Assembly: GCA_035523875.1 (NCBI GenBank)
Contig: DATKPY010000011.1
Span: 1-64,000, forward strand
Source: JASHUC01 sp035523875
Lineage (GTDB): Bacteria; Pseudomonadota; Gammaproteobacteria; Steroidobacterales; Steroidobacteraceae
Reading direction: 5' to 3'
DNA length: 64,000 bases
Under the pieces are notes generated by a model. The model was not told the origin of the DNA. It ran no database searches and saw only the letters and a program-made list of their open reading frames with translations. Position numbers and translations under genes: made by a program. Of this stretch, positions 7,909 through 18,086 are shown piece after piece; position 1 is the first letter of the stretch; every line of letters begins with the position of its first letter.

Positions 7909-8952
7909 ATGAACGCGAAAGTCGAGCCTTTTTCCGCCCTGGCGCGCGGTCCCGAGCCTGCGTGCGCACTCGATTCGGCCCTGCGCGAGGGCATTCTCGA
8001 GATTCCGGGGGAGATGTCGCTCCACCATGGCGGGCGGCTTGCGGGCGTGCGCATCGCCTGGCGGGTCGCGGGCGCGGCCGGCGCACCGCTCGTGTGCGCG
8101 CTTGGGGGCATCTCGGCCCACCGGCGCGTGTGCGGCACCGAGGATCCGCGCGAGGGGTGGTGGTCGCAGGTCGTCGGGACCGGTCGTGCGCTCGATACCG
8201 CGCGCTTTCGTGTCCTGAGCTTCGACTTTCTGGGCGGGAGCGGGGAGTCGACCGGGCCTCTGCCGCAGCGTCACTTTCCGAGCATCTCGACCTACGACCA
8301 GGGGGAGGTGCTGCTCAGGCTCCTCGACCATCTCGGGATCAAGGCGCTGCGCGCGATCGTCGGGGGCTCGTACGGAGGCATGGTTGGACTCGCCTTCGCC
8401 GAGCGCCATCCCGACCGTCTCGGACACCTGATCACCATTGGCGCCGCCGATCGAGCTCACCCGATGGCCACCGCGTGGCGCAGCATCCAGCGACAGATCG
8501 TGCGCCTGGGGATTACCACGGGTACGGCCCGCCAGGCGACCGAGCTCGCTCGCGCGCTCGCCATGACGACCTATCGAAGCGGCGAGGAGTTCGCGGCCCG
8601 TTTCGCTGCCGCACCCGAGCGCGAGGGCGGGGAATTCGTCTTCCCAGTCGAGCGGTATCTGTGCGCGCGCGGCCGCGATTATGCGGCGCGTTACCGTGGC
8701 GAGTCCTTGCTGTGCCTGTCGGAGTCGATCGACCTGCATCGCGTCGATGCGGCACGCATCTTCGTGCCGACCACGGCCGTAGCGGTGCGCGAGGATCAGC
8801 TCGTGCCGCTCAACGACGTGCGCGCGATGGTCGCACGGCTCCCGGCAGGAAGGCTCGAGGAGCTCTCCTCCCTCTACGGGCACGACGCCTTCCTCAAGGA
8901 GGCCGAGGCGCTGCGGCGCATCTTCGAGCGTGCGCTCGGGGGTGCGGCGTGA
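7909..8952 (+). CDS. metX: MetX-family homoserine O-acyltransferase (probably O-succinyltransferase)
   Basis: Alpha/beta-hydrolase enzyme that activates the homoserine hydroxyl in methionine synthesis. It has 347 residues, with the nucleophile-elbow Ser in VGGSYGGMVGLAFAERHP and the C-terminal His in LYGHDAFLKEA. The N-terminal core has VCALGGISAHRRV. Classical MetX uses acetyl-CoA. Xanthomonad MetX proteins of this shorter type, next to a cystathionine gamma-synthase, have been reported to use succinyl-CoA, so acyl specificity here is inferred. It is controlled by the upstream SAM riboswitch and its stop overlaps the metB start (GTGA). Confidence 0.88.
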   Translation: MNAKVEPFSALARGPEPACALDSALREGILEIPGEMSLHHGGRLAGVRIAWRVAGAAGAPLVCALGGISAHRRVCGTEDPREGWWSQVVGTGRALDTARFRVLSFDFLGGSGESTGPLPQRHFPSISTYDQGEVLLRLLDHLGIKALRAIVGGSYGGMVGLAFAERHPDRLGHLITIGAADRAHPMATAWRSIQRQIVRLGITTGTARQATELARALAMTTYRSGEEFAARFAAAPEREGGEFVFPVERYLCARGRDYAARYRGESLLCLSESIDLHRVDAARIFVPTTAVAVREDQLVPLNDVRAMVARLPAGRLEELSSLYGHDAFLKEAEALRRIFERALGGAA

Positions 8953-10124
8953 GCGCGGATCGCGATCCGGTCACAGCCGCGGTGCGTGCGGGTCTGGAGA
9001 CGGACGAGTCGACCGGCGCCGTCGTTCCACCGATCCATCTCAGCTCCACGTTCGCCTTCCGTGGCTTCGGCGACAAACGTGCCTACGACTACACGCGCTC
9101 CGGAAATCCCACCCGCGATCTCCTCGCGAGTGCGCTCGCGGAGCTCGAGGGAGGGGCCGGCGCAGTCGTGACCGCCACCGGCATGGCGGCGATCACGCTC
9201 ATCGGCCACCTGCTGCCCGTGGGGGCGCGCATCGTCGCGCCGCACGACTGCTACGGCGGCACCTATCGGTTGTTCGATGCGTGGCGACGCCGCGGCGAGC
9301 TCGCGGTCGAGTTCGTGGACTTTGCCTCCGAGGACGCCGTGCGGGCAGCGCTTGCGACCCGAGCGGCGCTGCTCTGGATCGAGACGCCGAGCAATCCACT
9401 GCTGCGTATCACCGACATCGAGCGCTTCGCGGCGCTCGGGCACGCAGGCGGTGCGCTGGTGGTCGTCGACAACACCTTTCTGTCGCCGCTCTGGCAGCGA
9501 CCGCTCGCTCTCGGCGCGGATCTCATCACGCATTCGACCACGAAGTATCTGAACGGTCACAGCGATGTGGTGGGCGGTGCGGTCGTCGCGCGCACGAGCG
9601 AGCAGCACGAGGCGCTCACGTGGTGGGCGAACTGCCTCGGCCTCACCGGGGCTCCGTTCGACAGCTTCATGACGCTGCGCGGGCTGCGCACGCTGCATGC
9701 GCGCCTCGCCCAGCACGCACACAATGCGATGGCGCTCGCGCAGTGGCTCGCTGGCCGGCCCGGCGTTGCGAAGGTCTATTATCCCGGGCTCGCGAGTCAT
9801 CCTGGGCACGAGGTCGCGCGCCGCCAGCAGCGGGGCTTCGGCGCCGTCGTCACGCTCGAGCTCGAAGGCGGCCACCCGGCGGTGAAGGCGTTCTGCTCGG
9901 GCCTCGAGTTCTTCTCGCTCGCGGAGTCGCTGGGCGGGGTGGAGAGCCTGGTGGCGCATCCGGCCACGATGACGCACGCGGCGATGGATGCCGAGGCACG
10001 GCGCAAGGCCGGCCTCGTCGATGGGCTCATTCGCTTGTCCGTCGGGATCGAGGCGCTCGAGGATCTGCGCTCCGACTTGGCCGCCGCGCTCGCGCGCGCG
10101 CAAGCAGCGCTGCGGCGCCCGTGA
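8949..10124 (+). CDS. metB: Cystathionine gamma-synthase family PLP enzyme
   Basis: Trans-sulfuration enzyme of the Cys/Met metabolism PLP family. It probably condenses acyl-homoserine with cysteine to cystathionine; direct sulfhydrylation (MetZ/MetY) is the alternative. The 391-residue protein has YDYTRSGNPTRDLL, VVDNTFLSPLWQRPL, the PLP-Lys in THSTTKYLNGHSDVVGG, and SLGGVESLVAHPATMTH near the C terminus. The start is GTG at 8949, overlapping the metX stop, which gives tight coupling in a two-gene met operon. It ends directly against the convergent leuB with no spacer. Confidence 0.9.
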   Translation: MSADRDPVTAAVRAGLETDESTGAVVPPIHLSSTFAFRGFGDKRAYDYTRSGNPTRDLLASALAELEGGAGAVVTATGMAAITLIGHLLPVGARIVAPHDCYGGTYRLFDAWRRRGELAVEFVDFASEDAVRAALATRAALLWIETPSNPLLRITDIERFAALGHAGGALVVVDNTFLSPLWQRPLALGADLITHSTTKYLNGHSDVVGGAVVARTSEQHEALTWWANCLGLTGAPFDSFMTLRGLRTLHARLAQHAHNAMALAQWLAGRPGVAKVYYPGLASHPGHEVARRQQRGFGAVVTLELEGGHPAVKAFCSGLEFFSLAESLGGVESLVAHPATMTHAAMDAEARRKAGLVDGLIRLSVGIEALEDLRSDLAAALARAQAALRRP

Positions 10125-11198
10125 CTAGCCCTGCGGCGCTGTCAGTTGGGCGAGCACCGCATCGCCGACTTCGCGGGTCGTAAACACGCGTGCACCGGGA
10201 GCGGCGATGTCGGGCGTGCGCGCGCCCGCCTCGATCGCCCGGGCCACGGCACGCTCGAGCGCCATGGCCGCCTGCGGCAGATCGAGCGAGTGCCGCAGCA
10301 TGAGTGCCGTGCTCGAGATCATCCCGTAGGGATTGGCGATGCCGCGATCGGCGATGTCCGGCGCCGAACCGTGGATCGGCTCGTAGAGCCCGAGCCGACC
10401 GTCGCCGAGCGAGGCCGAGGGCAGGAGCCCGAGGGAGCCGCAGAGCATCGAGGCTTCATCGGTGAGGATGTCTCCGAACATGTTCTCCGTCACGAGCACA
10501 TCGAAATCGCGCGGGCGCCGAATGAGGTGCATGGCTGCGGCATCGACGAGCAGGTGCTCGAGCGTCACGTCCGGAAACTCCGCGCGCATCACCCGGGTGC
10601 ACACCTCGCGCCACAGCCGCGAGGTCTCGAGCACGTTCGCCTTGTCGACGGAGACGAGCTTGCGCCGTCGCGAGCGCGCGAGCTGCGCGGCCACTCGCGT
10701 GATGCGCTCGATCTCCGCGCTCGTGTAGATGCAGAGATCGCTCGCGCTCCGCTCATCGCGATGCTTCTCGCCGAAGTAGATTCCTCCGGTGAGTTCGCGC
10801 ACGAACACGAGATCGACGCCCTCGAGCACCTCCGGCTTGAGCGTCGAGGCCCCGACGAGGGCGGGATGAAGGCTCACCGGTCGCAGGTTCGCGTAGACCC
10901 CGAGCGCCTTGCGCAGCGCGAGTAGCCCCTGTTCGGGACGCACGCGGGCCTCCGGGGCGGACCAGCGTGGGCCGCCGATCGCGCCGAGCAGAACCGCATC
11001 GGCCCGCCGGCAGACCTCGAGTGTCCGGGCGGGAAGGGGCTCGCCGCACGCATCGATCGCCGCGCCGCCAAAGGGGAGCTCGGTGAGGTCGAGATCGAGC
11101 CCGTGGGCGCGGGCGACGGCTCGCAGGCAGCGCAGCCCCTCCGCCATGACCTCAGGACCGATTCCGTCGCCCGGCAGGACAGCGATGCGCGCCGTCAC
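10125..11198 (-). CDS. leuB: 3-isopropylmalate dehydrogenase
   Basis: NAD-dependent oxidative decarboxylation of 3-isopropylmalate in leucine synthesis. 357 residues, with the N-terminal IAVLPGDGIGPEVMAEG, substrate loop VRELTGGIYFGEK, and NAD-binding HGSAPDIADRGIANPYG. The start is GTG (11196-11198), overlapping the leuD stop. Last gene of the ilvC-leuACDB operon, ending back-to-back with convergent metB. Confidence 0.96.
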   Translation of the reverse strand: MTARIAVLPGDGIGPEVMAEGLRCLRAVARAHGLDLDLTELPFGGAAIDACGEPLPARTLEVCRRADAVLLGAIGGPRWSAPEARVRPEQGLLALRKALGVYANLRPVSLHPALVGASTLKPEVLEGVDLVFVRELTGGIYFGEKHRDERSASDLCIYTSAEIERITRVAAQLARSRRRKLVSVDKANVLETSRLWREVCTRVMRAEFPDVTLEHLLVDAAAMHLIRRPRDFDVLVTENMFGDILTDEASMLCGSLGLLPSASLGDGRLGLYEPIHGSAPDIADRGIANPYGMISSTALMLRHSLDLPQAAMALERAVARAIEAGARTPDIAAPGARVFTTREVGDAVLAQLTAPQG

Positions 11199-11800
11199 GG
11201 ACCGACCGCTCGGCGCTCGTACACCTCGATGTCGGGCAGCCTCCCGAGGAGAAATCCCAGCTCATCGATGCCGTTGAGCAGACAGTATTTCGCGAACGGC
11301 TCGAGCGCGAAGCGCACGCTCGCGCCCGTTGGCAGCGCGAGCGTCGTCGTCGCCACATCGAGGGTCACCTCCGCCCCCGGATGCTCGATGAGCCAGCGGG
11401 CAGTCGGCTCCTCGACCACGACGGGCAGGAGTCCGTTCTTGAGCGCGTTGCTGCGGAAGATGTCGGCGATGCCGGTGCTCACGACCGCGCGAATGCCGAA
11501 ATCGACGAGCGCCCACGGCGCGTGCTCGCGGGAGGATCCACAGCCGAAGTTCGGTCCCGCCACCAGCACCTGGCAGCCGGCGGCCTCGGGGCGATTGAGC
11601 GGGAATTGAGCTTGCGGCGACCCGTCCGGCGCGTAGCGCCAGTCCGTGAAGAGGTGGCGGCCGAGTCCGCTGCGCGTGGTCGTCGTCAGGAATCGCGCCG
11701 GGATGATCTGGTCGGTGTCGATGTTGCTTGCGGGAAGCACCACGGTGCGGGAGCGGATGAGTCTGATCGGTTCCACGCGTTCGGCCTCAGAGAAATTCAC
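11195..11800 (-). CDS. leuD: 3-isopropylmalate dehydratase small subunit
   Basis: Small subunit that completes the active site of the isopropylmalate isomerase with LeuC. It has 201 residues, with the swivel-domain signatures LPASNIDTDQIIPARF and GPNFGCGSSREHAPWAL. The start is GTG (11798-11800), which overlaps the last codons of leuC by 14 bp. A tail overlap of this size suggests coupled translation and balanced subunits. Confidence 0.95.
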   Translation of the reverse strand: MNFSEAERVEPIRLIRSRTVVLPASNIDTDQIIPARFLTTTTRSGLGRHLFTDWRYAPDGSPQAQFPLNRPEAAGCQVLVAGPNFGCGSSREHAPWALVDFGIRAVVSTGIADIFRSNALKNGLLPVVVEEPTARWLIEHPGAEVTLDVATTTLALPTGASVRFALEPFAKYCLLNGIDELGFLLGRLPDIEVYERRAVGP

Positions 11801-13190
11801 GCGGATCGGTGATGCGTCCGCGCACCGCGCAGGCAGCGGCGGTCAGCGGACTTGCGAGGAGCGTACGGCTCCCGGCGCCTTGTCGGCCCTCGAAATTGCG
11901 ATTGCTCGTGCTCACCGAATACTCCCCGCGCGCCACGGTGTCTCCGTTCATCCCGATGCACATGGAGCATCCGGACTCGCGCCAGTCGGCGCCTGCATCG
12001 AGAAACACCCGATGCAGGCCCTCGGCCTCCGCCGCGGCCTTGATCTGCTGCGATCCCGGGACGACCAGCATGCGCACGCCCTTGGCGAGCTTGCGCCCAC
12101 GCAGCACCCGCGCCGCGCCGCGCAGGTCCGAGAGCCGGGAGTTGGTGCAGCTGCCGATGAATACGACGTTGACCGGGCGATCCCGCAGCGGCGCGCCCGC
12201 CTCGATCCCCATGTACGCCAAGGCGCGCTCGAGGATCGGATCACCGCCGGTCGCCGGCACCGAGCCGGTGACCGGGACGTTCATGCCGGGATTCGTGCCG
12301 TAGGTGATCATCGGCTCGACGCCGGAGGCCTCGAAGGTCGCGACCCGGTCGAAGCTCGCCGCAGCGTCGCTCACGAGCGTACGCCACTCCCCGAGCGCCC
12401 GGTCCCACGCCTCCCCCCGGGGTGCGCGCGGCCGGCCGCGAAGATAGCTGAACGTCGTCTCATCCGGGGCGATCAGCCCGGCGCGCGCACCCGCCTCGAT
12501 CGACATGTTGCACACGGTCATCCGCTCGTCCATGTCGAGCGCCGCGATCGTCTCGCCGCGGTACTCGATCACATGTCCGGTACCGCCCGCGACGCCGATA
12601 CGGCCGATGATCGACAGAATCAGATCCTTCGCCGTGACGCCCGCCGCGAGACGCCCGTTCACCTCGATCGCGAACGTGCGCGGCTTGCGCTGCAGCAGGC
12701 ATTGCGTCGCGAGCACGTGGCCCACCTCGGTCGTGCCGATGCCGAAGGCGAGGGCGCCGAACGCGCCGTGCGTGCTCGTATGGCTGTCCCCGCACACGAT
12801 CGTCTTTCCCGGCTGCGTGAGCCCGAGCTCGGGGCCAATCACGTGCACGATTCCGCGCTGCCCATCACGCAACCCGAGAAGCTCCACGCCGAAGGCGGCA
12901 CAGTTCGCCTCGAGCTCGCGCACCTGATTCGCAGCCGACTCGATCGTGATGGGGGCCCCGCCGAAGACCTGCTCGGTGCGCGTCGGCGTCGAATGGTCGA
13001 GCGTCGCGAGCGTGAGGTCGGCACGGCGCACGGGCAACCCCCGGGCGCGCAGCTCCGCAAAGGCCTGTGGGGTGGTCACCTCGTGCACGAGGTGCAGATC
13101 GATGTACAGAATCGCGGGGGTGTCGGTGGTCTCGGCGGCCACTTCGTGCCGCTCCCAGAGCTTCTGCAACAAGGTCTTCGGCGCGCTCAT
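11787..13190 (-). CDS. leuC: 3-isopropylmalate dehydratase large subunit
   Basis: Aconitase-family [4Fe-4S] hydro-lyase that isomerises 2- to 3-isopropylmalate together with LeuD. The 467-residue protein has the cluster Cys residues in FIGSCTNSRLSDLRGAA and SGCSMCIGMNGD, the substrate motif VCGDSHTSTHGAFG, and the ending TSNRNFEGRQG. It is 15 bp downstream of leuA on the same strand. Confidence 0.96.
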   Translation of the reverse strand: MSAPKTLLQKLWERHEVAAETTDTPAILYIDLHLVHEVTTPQAFAELRARGLPVRRADLTLATLDHSTPTRTEQVFGGAPITIESAANQVRELEANCAAFGVELLGLRDGQRGIVHVIGPELGLTQPGKTIVCGDSHTSTHGAFGALAFGIGTTEVGHVLATQCLLQRKPRTFAIEVNGRLAAGVTAKDLILSIIGRIGVAGGTGHVIEYRGETIAALDMDERMTVCNMSIEAGARAGLIAPDETTFSYLRGRPRAPRGEAWDRALGEWRTLVSDAAASFDRVATFEASGVEPMITYGTNPGMNVPVTGSVPATGGDPILERALAYMGIEAGAPLRDRPVNVVFIGSCTNSRLSDLRGAARVLRGRKLAKGVRMLVVPGSQQIKAAAEAEGLHRVFLDAGADWRESGCSMCIGMNGDTVARGEYSVSTSNRNFEGRQGAGSRTLLASPLTAAACAVRGRITDPREFL

Positions 13191-13205
13191 CGCTCGTGCT
13201 CTCCG

Positions 13206-14786
<1,581 letters not shown>

Positions 14787-14816
14787 GGGATGCTCCTTGA
14801 GGGGTGGTCCGTGCGC

Positions 14817-15812
14817 TCAGGCACGGCGCTCGTTCAACCAGGGCATGCGCGCCCGCAGGACCGCGCCCACCTTCTCTACGGGACGATTGAGGTCGGCTTT
14901 GAGCAGCTTCCTGTAGTTGCGGCGGCCGGTCTCGTTCTCCTTGATCCATTGGCGCGCGAACTTGCCGCTCTGAATCTCCTTCAGAATGCGGCGCATCTCG
15001 CGCTTGACGTGCTTGTCGACGATGCGCGGACCGCGGGTGAGGTCGCCGTACTTGGCCGTCTCGCTGATGAACTTGTGCATCTTCGCGATGCCGCCCTCGT
15101 GGAGCAGATCGACGATGAGCTTGAGCTCGTGGAGGCACTCGTAGTAGGCGACCTCCGGCTGGTAACCCGCCTCGACGAGGGTCTCGAACCCCTTGACGAC
15201 GAGCTCGGTCGCGCCGCCGCAGAGCACCGCTTGCTCCCCGAACAGATCGGTCTCGGTCTCCTCCCCGAACGTCGTTTCGAGCACGCCGCCGCGTGTGCCA
15301 CCGATGCCGTGCGCATAGGCGAGAGCTTTGGCGTGAGCATGGCCGGTCGCATCCTGAGCTACGGCGATCAGACAGGGTACGCCGCGGCCCTGCTGGTACT
15401 GGCGGCGCACCAGGTCCCCGGGACCCTTCGGTGCGATCAGAACGACGTCGAGATCCTTGCGTGGGCGGATCTGCTTGAAGTGAATGTTGAATCCGTGGGC
15501 GAAGAGCAGCGTTGCTCCGCGCTTGAGCGCACGCGAGACGGCACGGTAGAGCTCCGGTTGCGCAAGGTCGGGTACCAGCATGGCGATGAGCTCGGCACCC
15601 GCGACGGCCTCCTCCGGTGGCGCGACCGCGAGCCCGTCGTGGCGCGCCTTGCGCCAGCCATCCCCGCCCTTGCGGACGCCAACGATCACGTCGTAGCCGC
15701 TGTCCTTGAGATTGAGCGCATGCGCGCGGCCCTGGCTGCCGTAGCCGAGCACCGCGATCCGCGCCCCGCGGAGGGCCTTCTTGTCGACGTCCTTCTGCGA
15801 ATACAACTTCAT
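14817..15812 (-). CDS. ilvC: Ketol-acid reductoisomerase, class I
   Basis: NADPH-dependent isomerisation and reduction of acetolactate or acetohydroxybutyrate, shared by valine, isoleucine and leucine synthesis. Residues VLGYGSQGRAHALNLKDSG form the dinucleotide site; LIAPKGPGDLVR and the metal-binding FGEETETDLFGEQAVLCGG follow. 331 residues from MKLYSQKDV, the class I length. An upstream ATG at 15872 would start inside the attenuator region and is not credible. First structural gene of the operon, downstream of a leucine leader peptide. No ilvBN or ilvD is in the window. Confidence 0.96.
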   Translation of the reverse strand: MKLYSQKDVDKKALRGARIAVLGYGSQGRAHALNLKDSGYDVIVGVRKGGDGWRKARHDGLAVAPPEEAVAGAELIAMLVPDLAQPELYRAVSRALKRGATLLFAHGFNIHFKQIRPRKDLDVVLIAPKGPGDLVRRQYQQGRGVPCLIAVAQDATGHAHAKALAYAHGIGGTRGGVLETTFGEETETDLFGEQAVLCGGATELVVKGFETLVEAGYQPEVAYYECLHELKLIVDLLHEGGIAKMHKFISETAKYGDLTRGPRIVDKHVKREMRRILKEIQSGKFARQWIKENETGRRNYRKLLKADLNRPVEKVGAVLRARMPWLNERRA

Positions 15813-15872
15813 CGCTACGCTCCCCATGTTGAACTCGAAGGCGCCTGCCCCGCGGGCAGGCAAGCCAAGCAC

Positions 15873-15920
15873 AAAAAACCCCGCATCCGCCCCTTCTTTT
15901 GGGCCGATGCGGGGTTTTTG
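15873..15920 (-). terminator. Rho-independent attenuator before ilvC
   Basis: The stem pairs 15874-15887 (AAAAACCCCGCATC) with 15906-15919 (GATGCGGGGTTTTT), then four more pairs after one mismatch, with loop TTCTTTT. Read on the minus strand the hairpin ends in GGGGTTTTTT, a textbook terminator. It lies between the leader peptide stop (15948) and the ilvC start (15812), the place for a transcription attenuator. A second GC-rich hairpin (15844-15860) follows before ilvC. Confidence 0.9.
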
Positions 15921-15947
15921 AGATCCGCCGTCGCTTTCGGGGTTTGC

Positions 15948-16067
15948 TTACGCTAGCGACGCGCCCGCACCGGCCTGCTCCCTAAGGAGCAGCAGTCCCA
16001 GAAGAAGCAGTGCGCGCTCGCCCGATGGGGCGCGCGCAGAGCTGCTGGAGGGAACGGGGGTCGTCAT
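15948..16067 (-). CDS. Leucine-rich leader peptide of the ilvC-leu attenuator
   Basis: A 39-codon frame beginning MTTPVPSSSSARAPSGER and containing four Leu codons, Gly, then four more Leu codons (codons 20-28, 15984-16010), ending TAA. Eight of nine consecutive residues limited to Leu, just upstream of a strong terminator and the ilvC-leuACDB operon, is the signature of a leu attenuation leader. A 7-bp hairpin (15975-15981 with 15986-15992) overlaps the last Leu codons and is a candidate pause or switch structure. The ribosome site is weak (GGAAAC some 30 bases upstream), so the exact start is less sure than the frame. Confidence 0.82.
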   Translation of the reverse strand: MTTPVPSSSSARAPSGERALLLLGLLLLREQAGAGASLA

Positions 16068-16108
16068 GGCAAACACGCTCGAGCTCGAACCGTTTCCGTA
16101 GAACGCCG

Positions 16109-16138
16109 ATAGGAGCACAATCTGCTCCGGGCTGTCAA
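16109..16138 (-). promoter_or_regulatory. Promoter candidate of the leu leader/ilvC operon
   Basis: On the minus strand a perfect TTGACA (16138-16133) is followed after 18 bp by TCCTAT (16114-16109), a weak -10. Transcription would start near 16102, about 35 bases before the leader peptide ATG. It sits in the 120-bp gap shared with the divergent aminopeptidase gene. Confidence 0.6.
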
Positions 16139-16190
16139 TTGACCGGGCGCACTCGCCGGGCCGCAAAGCACCGTTACAAATTCCCGGAAC

Positions 16191-17588
16191 GTGAACGCCG
16201 AGACGTTGCTCACAGTGGACGGCAGCGACAGCCGCCCGCTTTGGCTCCTTACGGAGGCTGAACTGCCGGCTTGGCTCGCCGAGCAGCCGCCCGCGCTCGC
16301 GCACTGGGTGCGCGCGCACGGCTTTCAGGCCGAGCGGCATCGAGTGCTGACGCTCCCGGGCGCGGACGGCAAACTGGCGGGCGCGGTGGCGGGGCTCGGG
16401 CCGGTGCGCACCCCGCGCGAGATCACCCTCTGGCACGCAGCCGGGCTCCCCGAGCGGCTGCCCCCCGGCACCTACGCGCTCGCGCGCGAGCTGCCCTCGG
16501 GCGCCGCGACTCAATTTGCGCTTGGCTGGCTCACCGGGGCCTACCGCATGGGCCGCTATCGCAGCGCTCCGGCCGCGCCGCGGGCGACGCTCCTTGCGCC
16601 CGCATCTGCGGATTTGACCTACGTCGAGGCGGCCGCACGGGCGAGCGATCTCGCGCGGGATCTGATCAACACGCCGGCCAACGACCTCGGACCCGCGGAG
16701 CTCGCGCAGGCGGCCGTGGACCTCGCCGCGCGCTTCGGCGCGCGCGCCGAAGTGTTGACCGCGAGCGAGCTCGCGGCGCGCGACTATCCGCTCATCCGCG
16801 CCGTCGGCGCCGGCAGTCCGCGCGCTCCGTGTCTCGTCGACCTCAACTGGGGAGACGACGCGGCGCGGCGCGTGACGCTCGTCGGCAAGGGCGTGTGCTT
16901 CGACAGCGGCGGGCTCGATCTGAAGCCCGCAGCGGCGATGCTGCTCATGAAAAAGGACATGGGCGGTGCCGCCTGCGCCCTCGGCCTCACGAGCTTGCTC
17001 ATGGCGCTCGCAGCACCGCTCCGCCTGCGCGTGCTCATCCCCTGCGTCGAGAACAGCATCGACGGCTGCGCCTACCGACCGGGCGACGTGCTGCGCTCGC
17101 GCAAGGGGCTCACGGTCGAGATTGGGAACACCGATGCCGAGGGGCGGCTGGTGCTCGCCGATGCGCTGGCGGAGGCCGATCGCGAGCGGCCGGAGCTCCT
17201 CATTGACCTGGCAACGCTCACCGGCGCCGCGCGCACGGCCCTCGGACCGGAGCTGCCGGCCGCGTACTCCGCGGAGGAGGCGCTGCTTGCGGAGCTGCGT
17301 GCCTGCGGGGATGCGGAGTGCGATCCGGTGTGGCCGATGCCGCTGTGGGCCGGCTACGACGATGAGCTTGCAAGCAAGATCGCCGACGTGAGCAACGTTG
17401 CGAGCTCGCCGTTCGCGGGATCGATCCTTGCAGCGCTCTTTCTGAAGCGATTCGTTACCGCGACCCGCAACTGGCTGCACCTCGATCTCTACGCGTGGAA
17501 CGCGAAGGAGCGCCCCGGAAGGCCCGTCGGTGCCGAGGCCCAGTGCATCCGCGCGCTCTACCGCATGATTCGCGCGCGCTTGGGGTGA
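16191..17588 (+). CDS. Leucyl aminopeptidase family (M17) peptidase
   Basis: Cytoplasmic two-metal aminopeptidase of the PepA/PepB family that frees N-terminal residues from peptides. The 465-residue protein has the M17 signature NTDAEGRLVLADAL, the metal and catalytic region VTLVGKGVCFDSGGLDLK, and the Lys-containing MLLMKKDMGGAA. The N-terminal domain is short compared with PepA. The start is GTG at 16191. It diverges from the leu leader; release of leucine from peptides makes the pairing sensible, but no shared control is shown. Confidence 0.9.
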   Translation: MNAETLLTVDGSDSRPLWLLTEAELPAWLAEQPPALAHWVRAHGFQAERHRVLTLPGADGKLAGAVAGLGPVRTPREITLWHAAGLPERLPPGTYALARELPSGAATQFALGWLTGAYRMGRYRSAPAAPRATLLAPASADLTYVEAAARASDLARDLINTPANDLGPAELAQAAVDLAARFGARAEVLTASELAARDYPLIRAVGAGSPRAPCLVDLNWGDDAARRVTLVGKGVCFDSGGLDLKPAAAMLLMKKDMGGAACALGLTSLLMALAAPLRLRVLIPCVENSIDGCAYRPGDVLRSRKGLTVEIGNTDAEGRLVLADALAEADRERPELLIDLATLTGAARTALGPELPAAYSAEEALLAELRACGDAECDPVWPMPLWAGYDDELASKIADVSNVASSPFAGSILAALFLKRFVTATRNWLHLDLYAWNAKERPGRPVGAEAQCIRALYRMIRARLG

Positions 17589-18086
17589 GCGCGCAGCCGC
17601 ATTTGAGCGGCGGAATATGACGCGTGCCGGGCGTGCGTGCTCCAGCGCGCGCCGCCCGCTGCCGTTGCGCGCTGCAGGTGCAATCCGCGAAATGGGCCCG
17701 GAAAGTGCACCATCGCGGACCAAAGTTGCGGTCCTGAGCGGGAGCGGAGTTGTCAGTGCGCGAGGCAGCGGTTAGAGTTCGGTCGACACACGTCACTGCC
17801 GGGCCCGCGCGCACGATAGCGCGCGGCTCGTCGCGCCGCGGGGAGATCCCTTGAGCGCCTGACAGCAGACTAACTTTGGGGGATGCCCATACGATGCTCG
17901 CTACGGCGGATCGAGTGGCTTCGGAGAATCGCACAGGGATCACGCGGTCGGGAGCGAGCCGGTGGAGCGGCACCTCGGACTTGCGCGGAGGTCAAAACGT
18001 AGCTACTTTGCCTCGCTTGCCCGGCGACCGGAATCTGAGCCCGGCGCCGCGGTAACCGAAGCCAGCGATCGAATTCCTTATTAAGC
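17589..18086. other. Intergenic region between the aminopeptidase and tonB
   Basis: About 500 bases with no convincing gene on either strand. A possible plus-strand promoter is TTGTCA (17750-17755), 16 bp, TTAGAG (17772-17777), which would leave a leader of roughly 300 bases before tonB. GCCGC/GCGGC after the aminopeptidase stop forms a small hairpin without a T tract. No Fur-box-like sequence was recognised. Confidence 0.4.

Noticed and set aside
15948..17723. Long minus-strand frame of 591 codons opposite the aminopeptidase
   Set aside because: Only its last 39 codons make sense as the leu leader peptide; the rest is a shadow of the M17 peptidase.
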